Below, in pieces: positions 1 through 5,298 of a stretch of DNA of 5,298 nt (position 1 is its first letter; the number at the start of each line of letters is the position of its first letter). Made by a program: the position numbers and the translations under genes. The notes under the pieces were generated by a model that searched no databases, was not told the DNA's origin, and saw only the letters and a list, made by a program, of their open reading frames with translations. This stretch comes from Candidatus Bipolaricaulota bacterium (GTDB lineage: Bacteria > Bipolaricaulota > Bipolaricaulia > Bipolaricaulales > Bipolaricaulaceae), in the NCBI GenBank assembly GCA_027027485.1, contig JALVLL010000068.1, positions 1 to 5,298 of the forward strand, read 5' to 3'.

Positions 1-1431
1 CTGGAAGACCTTTACATCCATCACGTGGACGAGTTCGGGATGAACATCCAAGACGTGGATGATCTGCAAATCCTCAATTGCCGCATCGAGTACGCGGGTT
101 TCGGCGCGCTGGGAGGCCCGCAGGGCGCGCACGGCGGCTGGCGGAACGTGCTCGTTCGCGGGAGCGTTCTCTCCTGGAGCGGGCACTACTACCGGGGCGG
201 CGACGGCTCCGACCGGCCTTACGAGCGCCCCGACGGCTTAGGCATCGAGCCGTCACAGGGCCCTGTGGTGATAGAGGATACCCGCGCCGAGCACAACTAC
301 GGCGACGGGCTGGATTCCAAAGCGGCCAATACCATCATCCGTCGGGCCATCGTGGCGAACAACTCCTGCGACGGAGTGAAACTGTGGAGCGACGGAAGCC
401 GCGTCGAGAACACCCTCATCTACGGGCGCGGCGACGGCGATGCCCAGGAGACACCCTGGGCCGCCATCGTCATCGATCAGGTGGAGCAGTCAGGCGCCCG
501 CTTCGAGCTCATCAACGTGACGGTGGACGACTTCGTGGGGCGGAACTACCTGATGTATGTCCAATATGATGGGCAGCCGGTGCACCTGACCGTGCGCAAC
601 ACCATCTTCAGCGGGCGGGGGCCGGATTGTCCCATCTACATCGGCGGGGATAGCACCCTGGTGGCGGATCACAACCTCTTTTACCTACCCCAGAGCGATG
701 TGGTGCTCATCCACGGCGATCAGGTTTACACAGCGGCGAACATAAGCGACCTAGGCCCGGGAAACATCTACGGCGATCCCCTCTTCGTGCGCCCGGCCTG
801 GGGCCAGGATGGGGACTATCACCTGCGGGAAGACAGCCCGGCGATAGACGCGGGCAGCTCCGAGGATGCCCCCGCCGTTGACATAGAAAACCTCCCTCGC
901 GATGCACACCCCGACATCGGAGCCTACGAGTACAGGGCGGCCCAGACGGGGGCCGTCTTCCGCGTGACCCGCGAGGGCGACGTATATGCCGCCGGGGCCT
1001 ACTTCTGCGGGCTCCCCACGGGCTGCTTCAACTCGGGCTCCGGGGCGGATGTCGCCGAATGGGTCCCGGTGAGCGAGCCGGTGGAGCCGGGGGATGTGCT
1101 CGAGCTCGATCCCGATCACCCGGGGTTCTACCGCAAGGCCCGTGACCCCTACTCCCGCTTGGTTGCTGGAGTGGTCTCTTCTACTCCAGGTGTCGTCTTG
1201 GGGGAGCCAGGCAAGAACAAGGCGCTGCTCGCTTTGTTCGGCATCGTTCCCGTCAAGGCCAGTGCGGAAAATGGGCCGATAAGGCCTGGGGATTTGCTCA
1301 CCACGGCCTCCATTCCGGGCTATGCGATGCGCTGCGGTGAACCGGGGAGATGTGAGGGTGCGTTCATCGGAAAGGCCCTCGAGCCGCTGGAGGAAGGAGA
1401 GGGCATAATTAAGGTGTTGGTAGTGCGTTGA
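1..1431 (+). CDS. Right-handed beta-helix protein with choice-of-anchor-Q-like segment and distinct C-terminal domain (5' partial)
   Basis: The frame is open from base 1 to the TGA at 1429-1431, giving 476 visible residues; the true start and any signal peptide lie upstream, so the GTG at 25 should not be taken as the start. Residues about 1-250 show the short beta-strand rungs of a parallel beta-helix, with two matching turns, NYGDGLDSK (99-107) and NNSCDGVKLW (120-129). Residues about 258-311 (GDPLFV, SPAIDAG, DIGAYEY) match the signature of choice-of-anchor Q proteins, which are surface proteins. From about 317 a different domain begins (FRVTREGDVYAAGAYF, ADVAEW at 349-354, ENGPIRPGDLLTTAS, GKALEPLEEGEG). 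It recalls the C-terminal domains of phage-appendage-like and surface proteins, some of which (Peptidase_G2 type) self-cleave, but I see no proof of cleavage here. The domain holds two C-x5-C pairs, CGLPTGC and CGEPGRC. Beta-helices are common in polysaccharide lyases and adhesins; no catalytic triad can be assigned, so the activity is unknown. Gene 2 follows after 18 bases. Confidence 0.85.
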   Translation: MEDLYIHHVDEFGMNIQDVDDLQILNCRIEYAGFGALGGPQGAHGGWRNVLVRGSVLSWSGHYYRGGDGSDRPYERPDGLGIEPSQGPVVIEDTRAEHNYGDGLDSKAANTIIRRAIVANNSCDGVKLWSDGSRVENTLIYGRGDGDAQETPWAAIVIDQVEQSGARFELINVTVDDFVGRNYLMYVQYDGQPVHLTVRNTIFSGRGPDCPIYIGGDSTLVADHNLFYLPQSDVVLIHGDQVYTAANISDLGPGNIYGDPLFVRPAWGQDGDYHLREDSPAIDAGSSEDAPAVDIENLPRDAHPDIGAYEYRAAQTGAVFRVTREGDVYAAGAYFCGLPTGCFNSGSGADVAEWVPVSEPVEPGDVLELDPDHPGFYRKARDPYSRLVAGVVSSTPGVVLGEPGKNKALLALFGIVPVKASAENGPIRPGDLLTTASIPGYAMRCGEPGRCEGAFIGKALEPLEEGEGIIKVLVVR

Positions 1432-1438
1432 GGGAGAT

Positions 1439-1444
1439 GAGGTG
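1439..1444 (+). promoter_or_regulatory. Ribosome binding site for the cysteine-rich exported protein
   Basis: GAGGTG ends 5 bases before the ATG at 1450 and supports that start. A second purine-rich stretch, AGGGAG at 1431-1436, overlaps the stop codon of the preceding gene but is too far from the ATG to be the better site. An ATG at 1437-1439 is out of frame with the gene and lacks a suitable site of its own. Confidence 0.7.
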
Positions 1445-1449
1445 CGCCG

Positions 1450-2754
1450 ATGTCGGGCCGAGGGCGAGCATGCTTTAAGTCTATTCTAATCGCTGTCTTA
1501 GCGACAAGGCTGGTGCTGTCACCAGGAACCCAAAGTAAGACTGTTACATCATCGCTATCGCTCACCGGCCTAGCCTCTACCCGGCTTATCCAGCCGGATG
1601 ACCTGATCTACTTGGGTGCCTTCGCCTTTCCCGCAGGGAACGAGTGGGCCTACAGCGGCCACGCGATGGCCTATTACCCCGAGGGCGATCCGGCGGGGCC
1701 GGACGACGGCTATCCCGGCTCTCTCTATGTCGCAGGCCACAGGTGGTATGACCTGGTAGGGGAGATCACCATCCCCGCTCCGGTCATTGCCGATAACTTC
1801 GATGATCTACCCAAGGCCTCGGTGCTCCAGCCCCTGACGGACATCACCGAGGGCTGGAAGGACAATTGCACCTACGCCGATGATTGCGTCTACCGGGAGG
1901 TGGACGGCCTGGAATACCTCCACAACATCGCCAAGATCGCCTGGAACCTGCGGGATTGGTACAACGTCGCCGGCTACGACCAGGACTCCCTTGGATGGAG
2001 CGATCTAGATATGACCAACGCTCAAGGGGTTTGGCACATCGGCGAACGCCCCTCTGAAGACAACGTCTTCCACAACGCCAGGACCTGCAACTACCTCTTC
2101 AAGGCTCCCGAGGACTTCGCCGCTCAATACCTCGAGGGGAAGTGGCTCATCGCCGGCAACCATCGGGAGGCCGGGGCCTTCGGTGGCTCCCAGGGGCCGA
2201 CGCTGTATGCCGTGGCTCCCTGGCAGGATGGCAACCCTCCCGCGCCGGGCCAAAACCTGGATGCCTTGGCGCTGGTGTACTATCCACCCGTCTCGGGGTG
2301 CCTTGAAGATCCGAGCAAGTGCTACTTCCCGAACTACCGGGCCAAAGACAGCTGGGAGGGCGGGGTCTGGATAGAGACGGCCGACAAACGGGGCATCTTG
2401 ATCTTCGGGAGGAAGGGGCTGGGGGAGAACTGCTACGGCACCCCGGAGGAGTGTGGTGGAGACCCTTGCGACCCGTACAAGGGCTGGCATGCCTATCCTT
2501 ACGAGCCGCTAATCCTCTTCTACGACCCCGAGGAGATAAGGGAGGTCATAGCGGGAACCCGCAAGCCGTGGGAGGTGGTTCCCTACGCCACTTATAGCCC
2601 CATCGATGTGGTCTTCGGGGGCGCGTGCGCCATGTTGGGGGCGGCGGCCTACGATCCGGAGCGAGGCCTCATCTACGTGGCCGAAATGGGGGCCGGATCA
2701 GGAGGCGAAACAGCGGTCCACGTATGGAGGATCCGTGGGAAACACTCCGATTAA
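1450..2754 (+). CDS. Exported cysteine-rich protein of unknown function
   Basis: This 434-residue protein is not one I can name. Its N-terminus has basic residues (R4, R6, K10) followed by a hydrophobic stretch (about 11-25), consistent with a signal peptide, although Arg20 interrupts the core and the cleavage site is unclear. The body reads as many short beta strands separated by loops (YLGAFAFP 54-61, SLYVAGH 91-97, KWLIAGNH 231-238, GILIFGRKG 315-323, YDPERGLIYVAEMG 401-414, VHVWRI 423-428). This suggests a beta-propeller or other all-beta fold. The segment KGWHAYPYEPLILFYDP (344-360), followed by an acidic helix and KPWEVVPYATY, resembles uncharacterised secreted proteins I have seen from diverse bacteria, but no function is attached to them. 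Nine cysteines lie beyond the signal region (140, 146, 213, 284, 291, 328, 335, 340, 393), several closely paired, which suggests disulfides outside the cytoplasm. It sits between a beta-helix protein and a glycosidase-like enzyme, so a role in handling an external polymer is plausible but inferred. Confidence 0.85.
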   Translation: MSGRGRACFKSILIAVLATRLVLSPGTQSKTVTSSLSLTGLASTRLIQPDDLIYLGAFAFPAGNEWAYSGHAMAYYPEGDPAGPDDGYPGSLYVAGHRWYDLVGEITIPAPVIADNFDDLPKASVLQPLTDITEGWKDNCTYADDCVYREVDGLEYLHNIAKIAWNLRDWYNVAGYDQDSLGWSDLDMTNAQGVWHIGERPSEDNVFHNARTCNYLFKAPEDFAAQYLEGKWLIAGNHREAGAFGGSQGPTLYAVAPWQDGNPPAPGQNLDALALVYYPPVSGCLEDPSKCYFPNYRAKDSWEGGVWIETADKRGILIFGRKGLGENCYGTPEECGGDPCDPYKGWHAYPYEPLILFYDPEEIREVIAGTRKPWEVVPYATYSPIDVVFGGACAMLGAAAYDPERGLIYVAEMGAGSGGETAVHVWRIRGKHSD

Positions 2755-2838
2755 TCCGCCGCCGACCCTTTCTCCCCGGGAAAGGGCCAGAGCCCTGACC
2801 CTGGTGGGAGCCGATTTTGAAGTTATCCGGAGGACCTG
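2755..2838. repeat. Intergenic region with overlapping palindromes (REP-like or attenuator-like)
   Basis: The gap holds no gene. CCCTTTC (2766-2772) and GAAAGGG (2780-2786) form a perfect 7-bp stem with a 7-base loop. AGGGC (2783-2787) and GCCCT (2792-2796) form a second 5-bp stem that uses the 3' arm of the first, so the two are mutually exclusive. CCAG (2787-2790) can also pair with CTGG (2801-2804). The core TTTCTCCCCGGGAAAGGG resembles dispersed extragenic palindromes found in many GC-rich bacterial genomes, whose accidental translations read like LSPRERAR. That family link is from memory. No T-run follows the first stem directly; only TTTT at 2815-2818, so a strong intrinsic terminator is not supported. 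No convincing promoter is seen. Confidence 0.5.
2829..2833 (+). promoter_or_regulatory. Ribosome binding site for the glycoside-hydrolase-like protein
   Basis: GGAGG ends 5 bases before the ATG at 2839, a near-ideal spacing. It favours this start over another start in the same frame, and the resulting N-terminus is a good signal peptide. Confidence 0.75.
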
Positions 2839-4965
2839 ATGAAGTCGTGGTGTGTGACCCCAACAGCACTCCTTTTGGCCCTGAGTCTTACCTTGGGGGC
2901 AGCGGGGGAAGGCGATTGGGCTTGGAGGGCCCGGATCGCCACGCCATGGGATTACCCAGAGGGAACCTTCGGGAGCTGGGAGGAGGCGGTGGACCGGGCC
3001 GTGGCCGATGGGGCGAACGTGATCCTGGATTGGCACGCGGTGAGCGATTCTTGGAAGGCCCTCTACGATCCCCTCCTTTCCGAGAGCCTGGCGGAGTTAA
3101 TGCGCCGGGCAGATTTCATTCACACGAACCACCCAGGCGTACGTTACATCGTTTACGTCGCCTCCTTGGAGTACGTGACCCCGGGAGTGGACGGAGACTT
3201 AGACGGGGAGGTCGACCCCGGAAAGGAAGGGGAGAGCCTGGCGCTCCAGCATCCGGACTGGCTCCAGGTGGGGATCGACGGGCGAAAGGCCGTATTCTAC
3301 GGCTCCCAGCCGGGGATGCCCTTCTGGGTCTGCGATACCTGCGAGGACGTCTGGCTCACCCCGGCCAACCCGGAATACCGTGACCTGGTCATAAACCAAG
3401 CGAAAAGGATCGCCGCCACCGGGATCGACGGGGTCTGGCTGGACGTGCCGTTTTTGCGGTTCGACTTCGGGGAGGGTTGGCAAGACCAGTGGCCCACGTT
3501 CGATCCATGGGCCGTGGCCCGGTTCGAGGCCGAGACCGGCTTCACCGTTCCCCGGCCGCCGGATCCCAAATGGCCCGATTGGGACGATCCCGCCTGGCGG
3601 GCGTTTATGCGCTGGCGCTACAGCCTCATCTCCGGGTTCCTGGCCGACTACCGGGACGCGCTGAAGTCCGTGAACCCCGAGGTCGTTTTTATCATCGAGA
3701 CCTCCGTGGGGCCCGACGTTTCGGCTACACAGCAAGGCTCAAGCACCCTGGATCTCCTCGGGGTGTGCGACGTCACGGCCCACGAGTTCGGCGGTCCCCG
3801 CCGGTCCCGGGATACCCACTACTACATGTGGCTTCGCTTCCTGGCGGAGCTCCTCTTCTGGCGGCACACCGACGGGAATCGGCCGACCTGGCTCCTCTCC
3901 TATGTCCAGGCGGGGGAGCGCGATACCCGGGAGATGGCCCGCCTCCACGCCGCTTGCGTCCTCACGGCCGGAATGAACTACTACACCTCCGGAAACGAGA
4001 CCATGTCCGGGATGCCCGATCCCGCCTTCCGCCGCCGGCTCTTCCGCTGGCTCGAAGGCGTGGAGGGACCCTACTGGGACCCGGAATGGAAGCCCTACGC
4101 CAACGTGGCCCTGGTCTACTCACAAAACACTTTGGATTTCCTGGACCGGGGAAGCTGGGAGAGCGGGTTCTCCTATCACGATGGCTTCTTGGGCATGGCG
4201 ATGATGCTCCTCGAGTCCCACATTCCCTTCGAAGTGGTCAGCGAGCGGGAGCTGGATCGACTGTCCGACTACGAGCTCGCCGTCCTCCCCATGTTCGCCG
4301 CCATGTCCCCCCGGGCGGCGGGAGCGATCAGGGATTACGTCGCGGGAGGCGGCGCCATCATCGCCACCGGGCCGGTCTCCCTCTACACCGCCGAGGGCGC
4401 TCCGCTGGGTGATTTCCAGCTGGCGGACGTCTTCGGGGTGAGTTACGCGGATGTACGGCCCGGTAAGGTCTACGTGAACGGTTACGGCTCCGGGAGGGCC
4501 GTCTTCTTCTATAGCTGGGAGCCGGACGAAGTGCTCACCCCGGAGCTCGACTACTTCTGGTCCGCAAAGCCCTGGGAAGGCGGAACCCCGGACCCCGCCG
4601 GCGCCGAGGAGGCCCGCGTGAGCTTCCTTGAGGATCTCTTCTCCCGGGCGGGGATCAAGCCGCTCATAAAGACGCTGGCGCCCCGGGGCGTGATCCTGCT
4701 TCCCTTTATCGGGAGAGGAAAGTTGGTCCTGCGGGCGTTCAACCTGCATGGAGTTGGGCGCGGCGACGTCCGGCCTGCGCCGATCGGGGTGGAGGTATCG
4801 ATGAGGCTACCGCCGGGGATGGAGGTGGAGCGGGCCCGGCGCGTCGATTTCCTGGGGTGTAGCAGGAGTCTGGACGTGGCGGAAGCCGCCGGTGTGGCCT
4901 CGTTTTCCTTCCGTTTGGATGTCCACACGGTGGCGGAGCTTTTCCTGAGCTTCAAAGGGAGGTGA
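2839..4965 (+). CDS. Exported glycoside-hydrolase-like protein with GH42-type trimerisation domain
   Basis: The 708-residue product starts with a Sec-type signal peptide (hydrophobic core about 9-20, likely cleavage near AAG at 21-23). Residues about 30-400 look like a (beta/alpha)8 barrel of the GH42/GH29-like and 'hypothetical glycosyl hydrolase' group: VRYIVYVAS (101-109), HPDWLQVGIDGRKAVFYG (138-155), ANPEYRDLV (176-184) and GIDGVWLD (195-202). Asp202 at the end of that strand, Glu287 (FIIET) and Glu316 (AHEFGG) are candidate active-site acids; this is inferred from position, not proven. Residues about 420-545 (NVALVYSQ, a helix ending in LESHIPFEVV, YELAVLPMFAAMSP, YVAGGGAIIATG) match the glutamine-amidotransferase-like trimerisation domain of GH42 beta-galactosidases. 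A beta-rich tail (about 605-708) completes the usual three-part layout. The length is in the GH42 range, but the barrel is too divergent for a substrate call. A DxDxDG loop at 118-126 looks able to bind calcium. Export is a notable feature, since many GH42 enzymes are cytoplasmic. Alternative: a non-catalytic or new glycosidase family. Confidence 0.82.
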   Translation: MKSWCVTPTALLLALSLTLGAAGEGDWAWRARIATPWDYPEGTFGSWEEAVDRAVADGANVILDWHAVSDSWKALYDPLLSESLAELMRRADFIHTNHPGVRYIVYVASLEYVTPGVDGDLDGEVDPGKEGESLALQHPDWLQVGIDGRKAVFYGSQPGMPFWVCDTCEDVWLTPANPEYRDLVINQAKRIAATGIDGVWLDVPFLRFDFGEGWQDQWPTFDPWAVARFEAETGFTVPRPPDPKWPDWDDPAWRAFMRWRYSLISGFLADYRDALKSVNPEVVFIIETSVGPDVSATQQGSSTLDLLGVCDVTAHEFGGPRRSRDTHYYMWLRFLAELLFWRHTDGNRPTWLLSYVQAGERDTREMARLHAACVLTAGMNYYTSGNETMSGMPDPAFRRRLFRWLEGVEGPYWDPEWKPYANVALVYSQNTLDFLDRGSWESGFSYHDGFLGMAMMLLESHIPFEVVSERELDRLSDYELAVLPMFAAMSPRAAGAIRDYVAGGGAIIATGPVSLYTAEGAPLGDFQLADVFGVSYADVRPGKVYVNGYGSGRAVFFYSWEPDEVLTPELDYFWSAKPWEGGTPDPAGAEEARVSFLEDLFSRAGIKPLIKTLAPRGVILLPFIGRGKLVLRAFNLHGVGRGDVRPAPIGVEVSMRLPPGMEVERARRVDFLGCSRSLDVAEAAGVASFSFRLDVHTVAELFLSFKGR
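4957..4965 (+). promoter_or_regulatory. Ribosome binding site overlapping the preceding stop codon
   Basis: GGGAGGTGA contains a strong Shine-Dalgarno core (GGAGG at 4958-4962) and the TGA stop of the glycosidase-like gene (4963-4965). The ATG of the next gene follows 7 bases after the core, at 4970. Termination and re-initiation would occur at nearly the same place, which favours translational coupling of the two genes. Confidence 0.75.
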
Positions 4966-4969
4966 AGGG

Positions 4970-5298
4970 ATGAAGCGGAGTCTGTGCGTGGTAGTTGCTC
5001 TCATGGTCGCGGGATTTGCCGGGATGGCCACGGCGTCCGGTGGGACGGAAACCTGGGAGATCGTCCAACAGTTGGAAGTCCCCGCCAAGGATTTACAAGG
5101 GATGCCCCACTCGCTTTCCCCCGATGGAGAGCTTCTCCTTACAGCGAGCAATGAGTCGGGGATCTGTCTCTACCGGGCGGAGGACCTCTCCCCGTTGGGC
5201 TGCTTCAAGCCCGAGGTCAAGACCGACCGGCCTTTGTGGCTGCGGATACCCACCATCACCTGGGCGCCGGACGGAAGTTACGTGGTATTCACCACGGC
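4970..5298 (+). CDS. Exported beta-propeller-like (WD40/TolB-type) protein, 3' partial
   Basis: The frame from the ATG at 4970 stays open to the window edge, giving 109 complete codons. The N-terminus is a textbook signal peptide: MKR, a hydrophobic core about 5-20, and an Ala-x-Ala cleavage motif at 20-22 (MATA before SGG). The mature part shows two blade-like repeats, HSLSPDGELLLTAS (47-60) followed by GICLYRAEDLSPLGCF (64-79), and ITWAPDGSYVVFTT (96-109). The recurring 'SPDG/APDG then hydrophobic strand' pattern is typical of WD40 or TolB-like propellers. Such domains usually bind partners or ligands; the specific job cannot be read from this fragment. It begins 4 bases after the glycosidase-like gene and is very likely co-translated with it. 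A full-length protein would normally have several more blades beyond the right edge. Confidence 0.8.
   Translation, partial: MKRSLCVVVALMVAGFAGMATASGGTETWEIVQQLEVPAKDLQGMPHSLSPDGELLLTASNESGICLYRAEDLSPLGCFKPEVKTDRPLWLRIPTITWAPDGSYVVFTT

Noticed and set aside
1166..1189. Perfect 7-bp inverted repeat CTGGAGT/ACTCCAG with a 10-base loop
   Set aside because: It lies inside the first gene, in the middle of a well-formed C-terminal domain, with no T-run after it. A chance palindrome in coding sequence is the simplest reading.
1470..1495. Possible -10-like TATTCT box in the AT-rich stretch near the start of the cysteine-rich protein gene
   Set aside because: No matching -35 element lies at suitable spacing, and the site is within the coding sequence just after the start.
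2005..2490. 161-codon - strand open frame opposite the cysteine-rich protein gene
   Set aside because: No ribosome binding site or domain pattern supports it; it is best explained as a GC-rich antisense frame.
2766..2818. Intrinsic terminator after the cysteine-rich protein gene
   Set aside because: The stem is good, but the next T-run is only four bases long and about 28 bases beyond the stem, so a rho-independent terminator is not supported.
3477..4412. 311-codon + strand open frame in a second frame inside the glycosidase-like gene
   Set aside because: The translation is low-complexity Arg/Pro/Gly-rich with no recognisable motif, and it is wholly contained in a gene with strong signal peptide, ribosome site and domain evidence.
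4120..4749. Long open frame on the - strand (209 codons) opposite the glycosidase-like gene
   Set aside because: Its translation is rich in Arg, Gly and Pro without domain motifs, as expected for the antisense of GC-rich coding DNA, and the + strand gene has clear family motifs across the same stretch.

Overview
The window is a stretch of GC-rich bacterial DNA with four protein genes, all on the + strand and packed closely. The first is cut by the left edge and the last by the right edge. Shine-Dalgarno sequences sit close to each internal start, and the three visible N-termini look like Sec signal peptides, which points to a bacterium. The C-terminal domain of the first protein (ADVAEW, then phrases such as ENGPIRPGDLL and IGKALEPLEEGEG) resembles a tail I associate with secreted proteins of uncultured, often thermophilic lineages such as Bipolaricaulota/Acetothermia. 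That placement is recollection, not a search result, and is only a tentative hint.

Layout. Positions 1-1431 hold the 3' part of a right-handed beta-helix protein with a choice-of-anchor-Q-like segment and a separate C-terminal domain. Eighteen bases later, 1450-2754 encodes a cysteine-rich exported protein of no known function. An 84-base gap (2755-2838) holds overlapping inverted repeats and no gene. Positions 2839-4965 encode a 708-residue exported glycoside-hydrolase-like protein: a TIM barrel followed by a GH42-type trimerisation (glutamine-amidotransferase-like) domain and a C-terminal beta-rich tail. Four bases after its stop, 4970-5298 begins an exported beta-propeller-like protein that runs off the window. 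No RNA gene, mobile element or CRISPR array was seen.

Reading the genes together: every product appears destined for the cell surface or outside. A beta-helix protein (a fold common in polysaccharide lyases and adhesins), a glycosidase-like enzyme and two further extracellular or propeller-like proteins in tandem suggest binding or breakdown of an external carbohydrate. No transporter, regulator or cytoplasmic sugar enzyme is visible, so the substrate cannot be named and even the carbohydrate role is inference. The 4-base spacing of the last pair and the 18-base spacing of the first pair support co-transcription; the palindromic gap could separate or modulate two sub-units of the operon.
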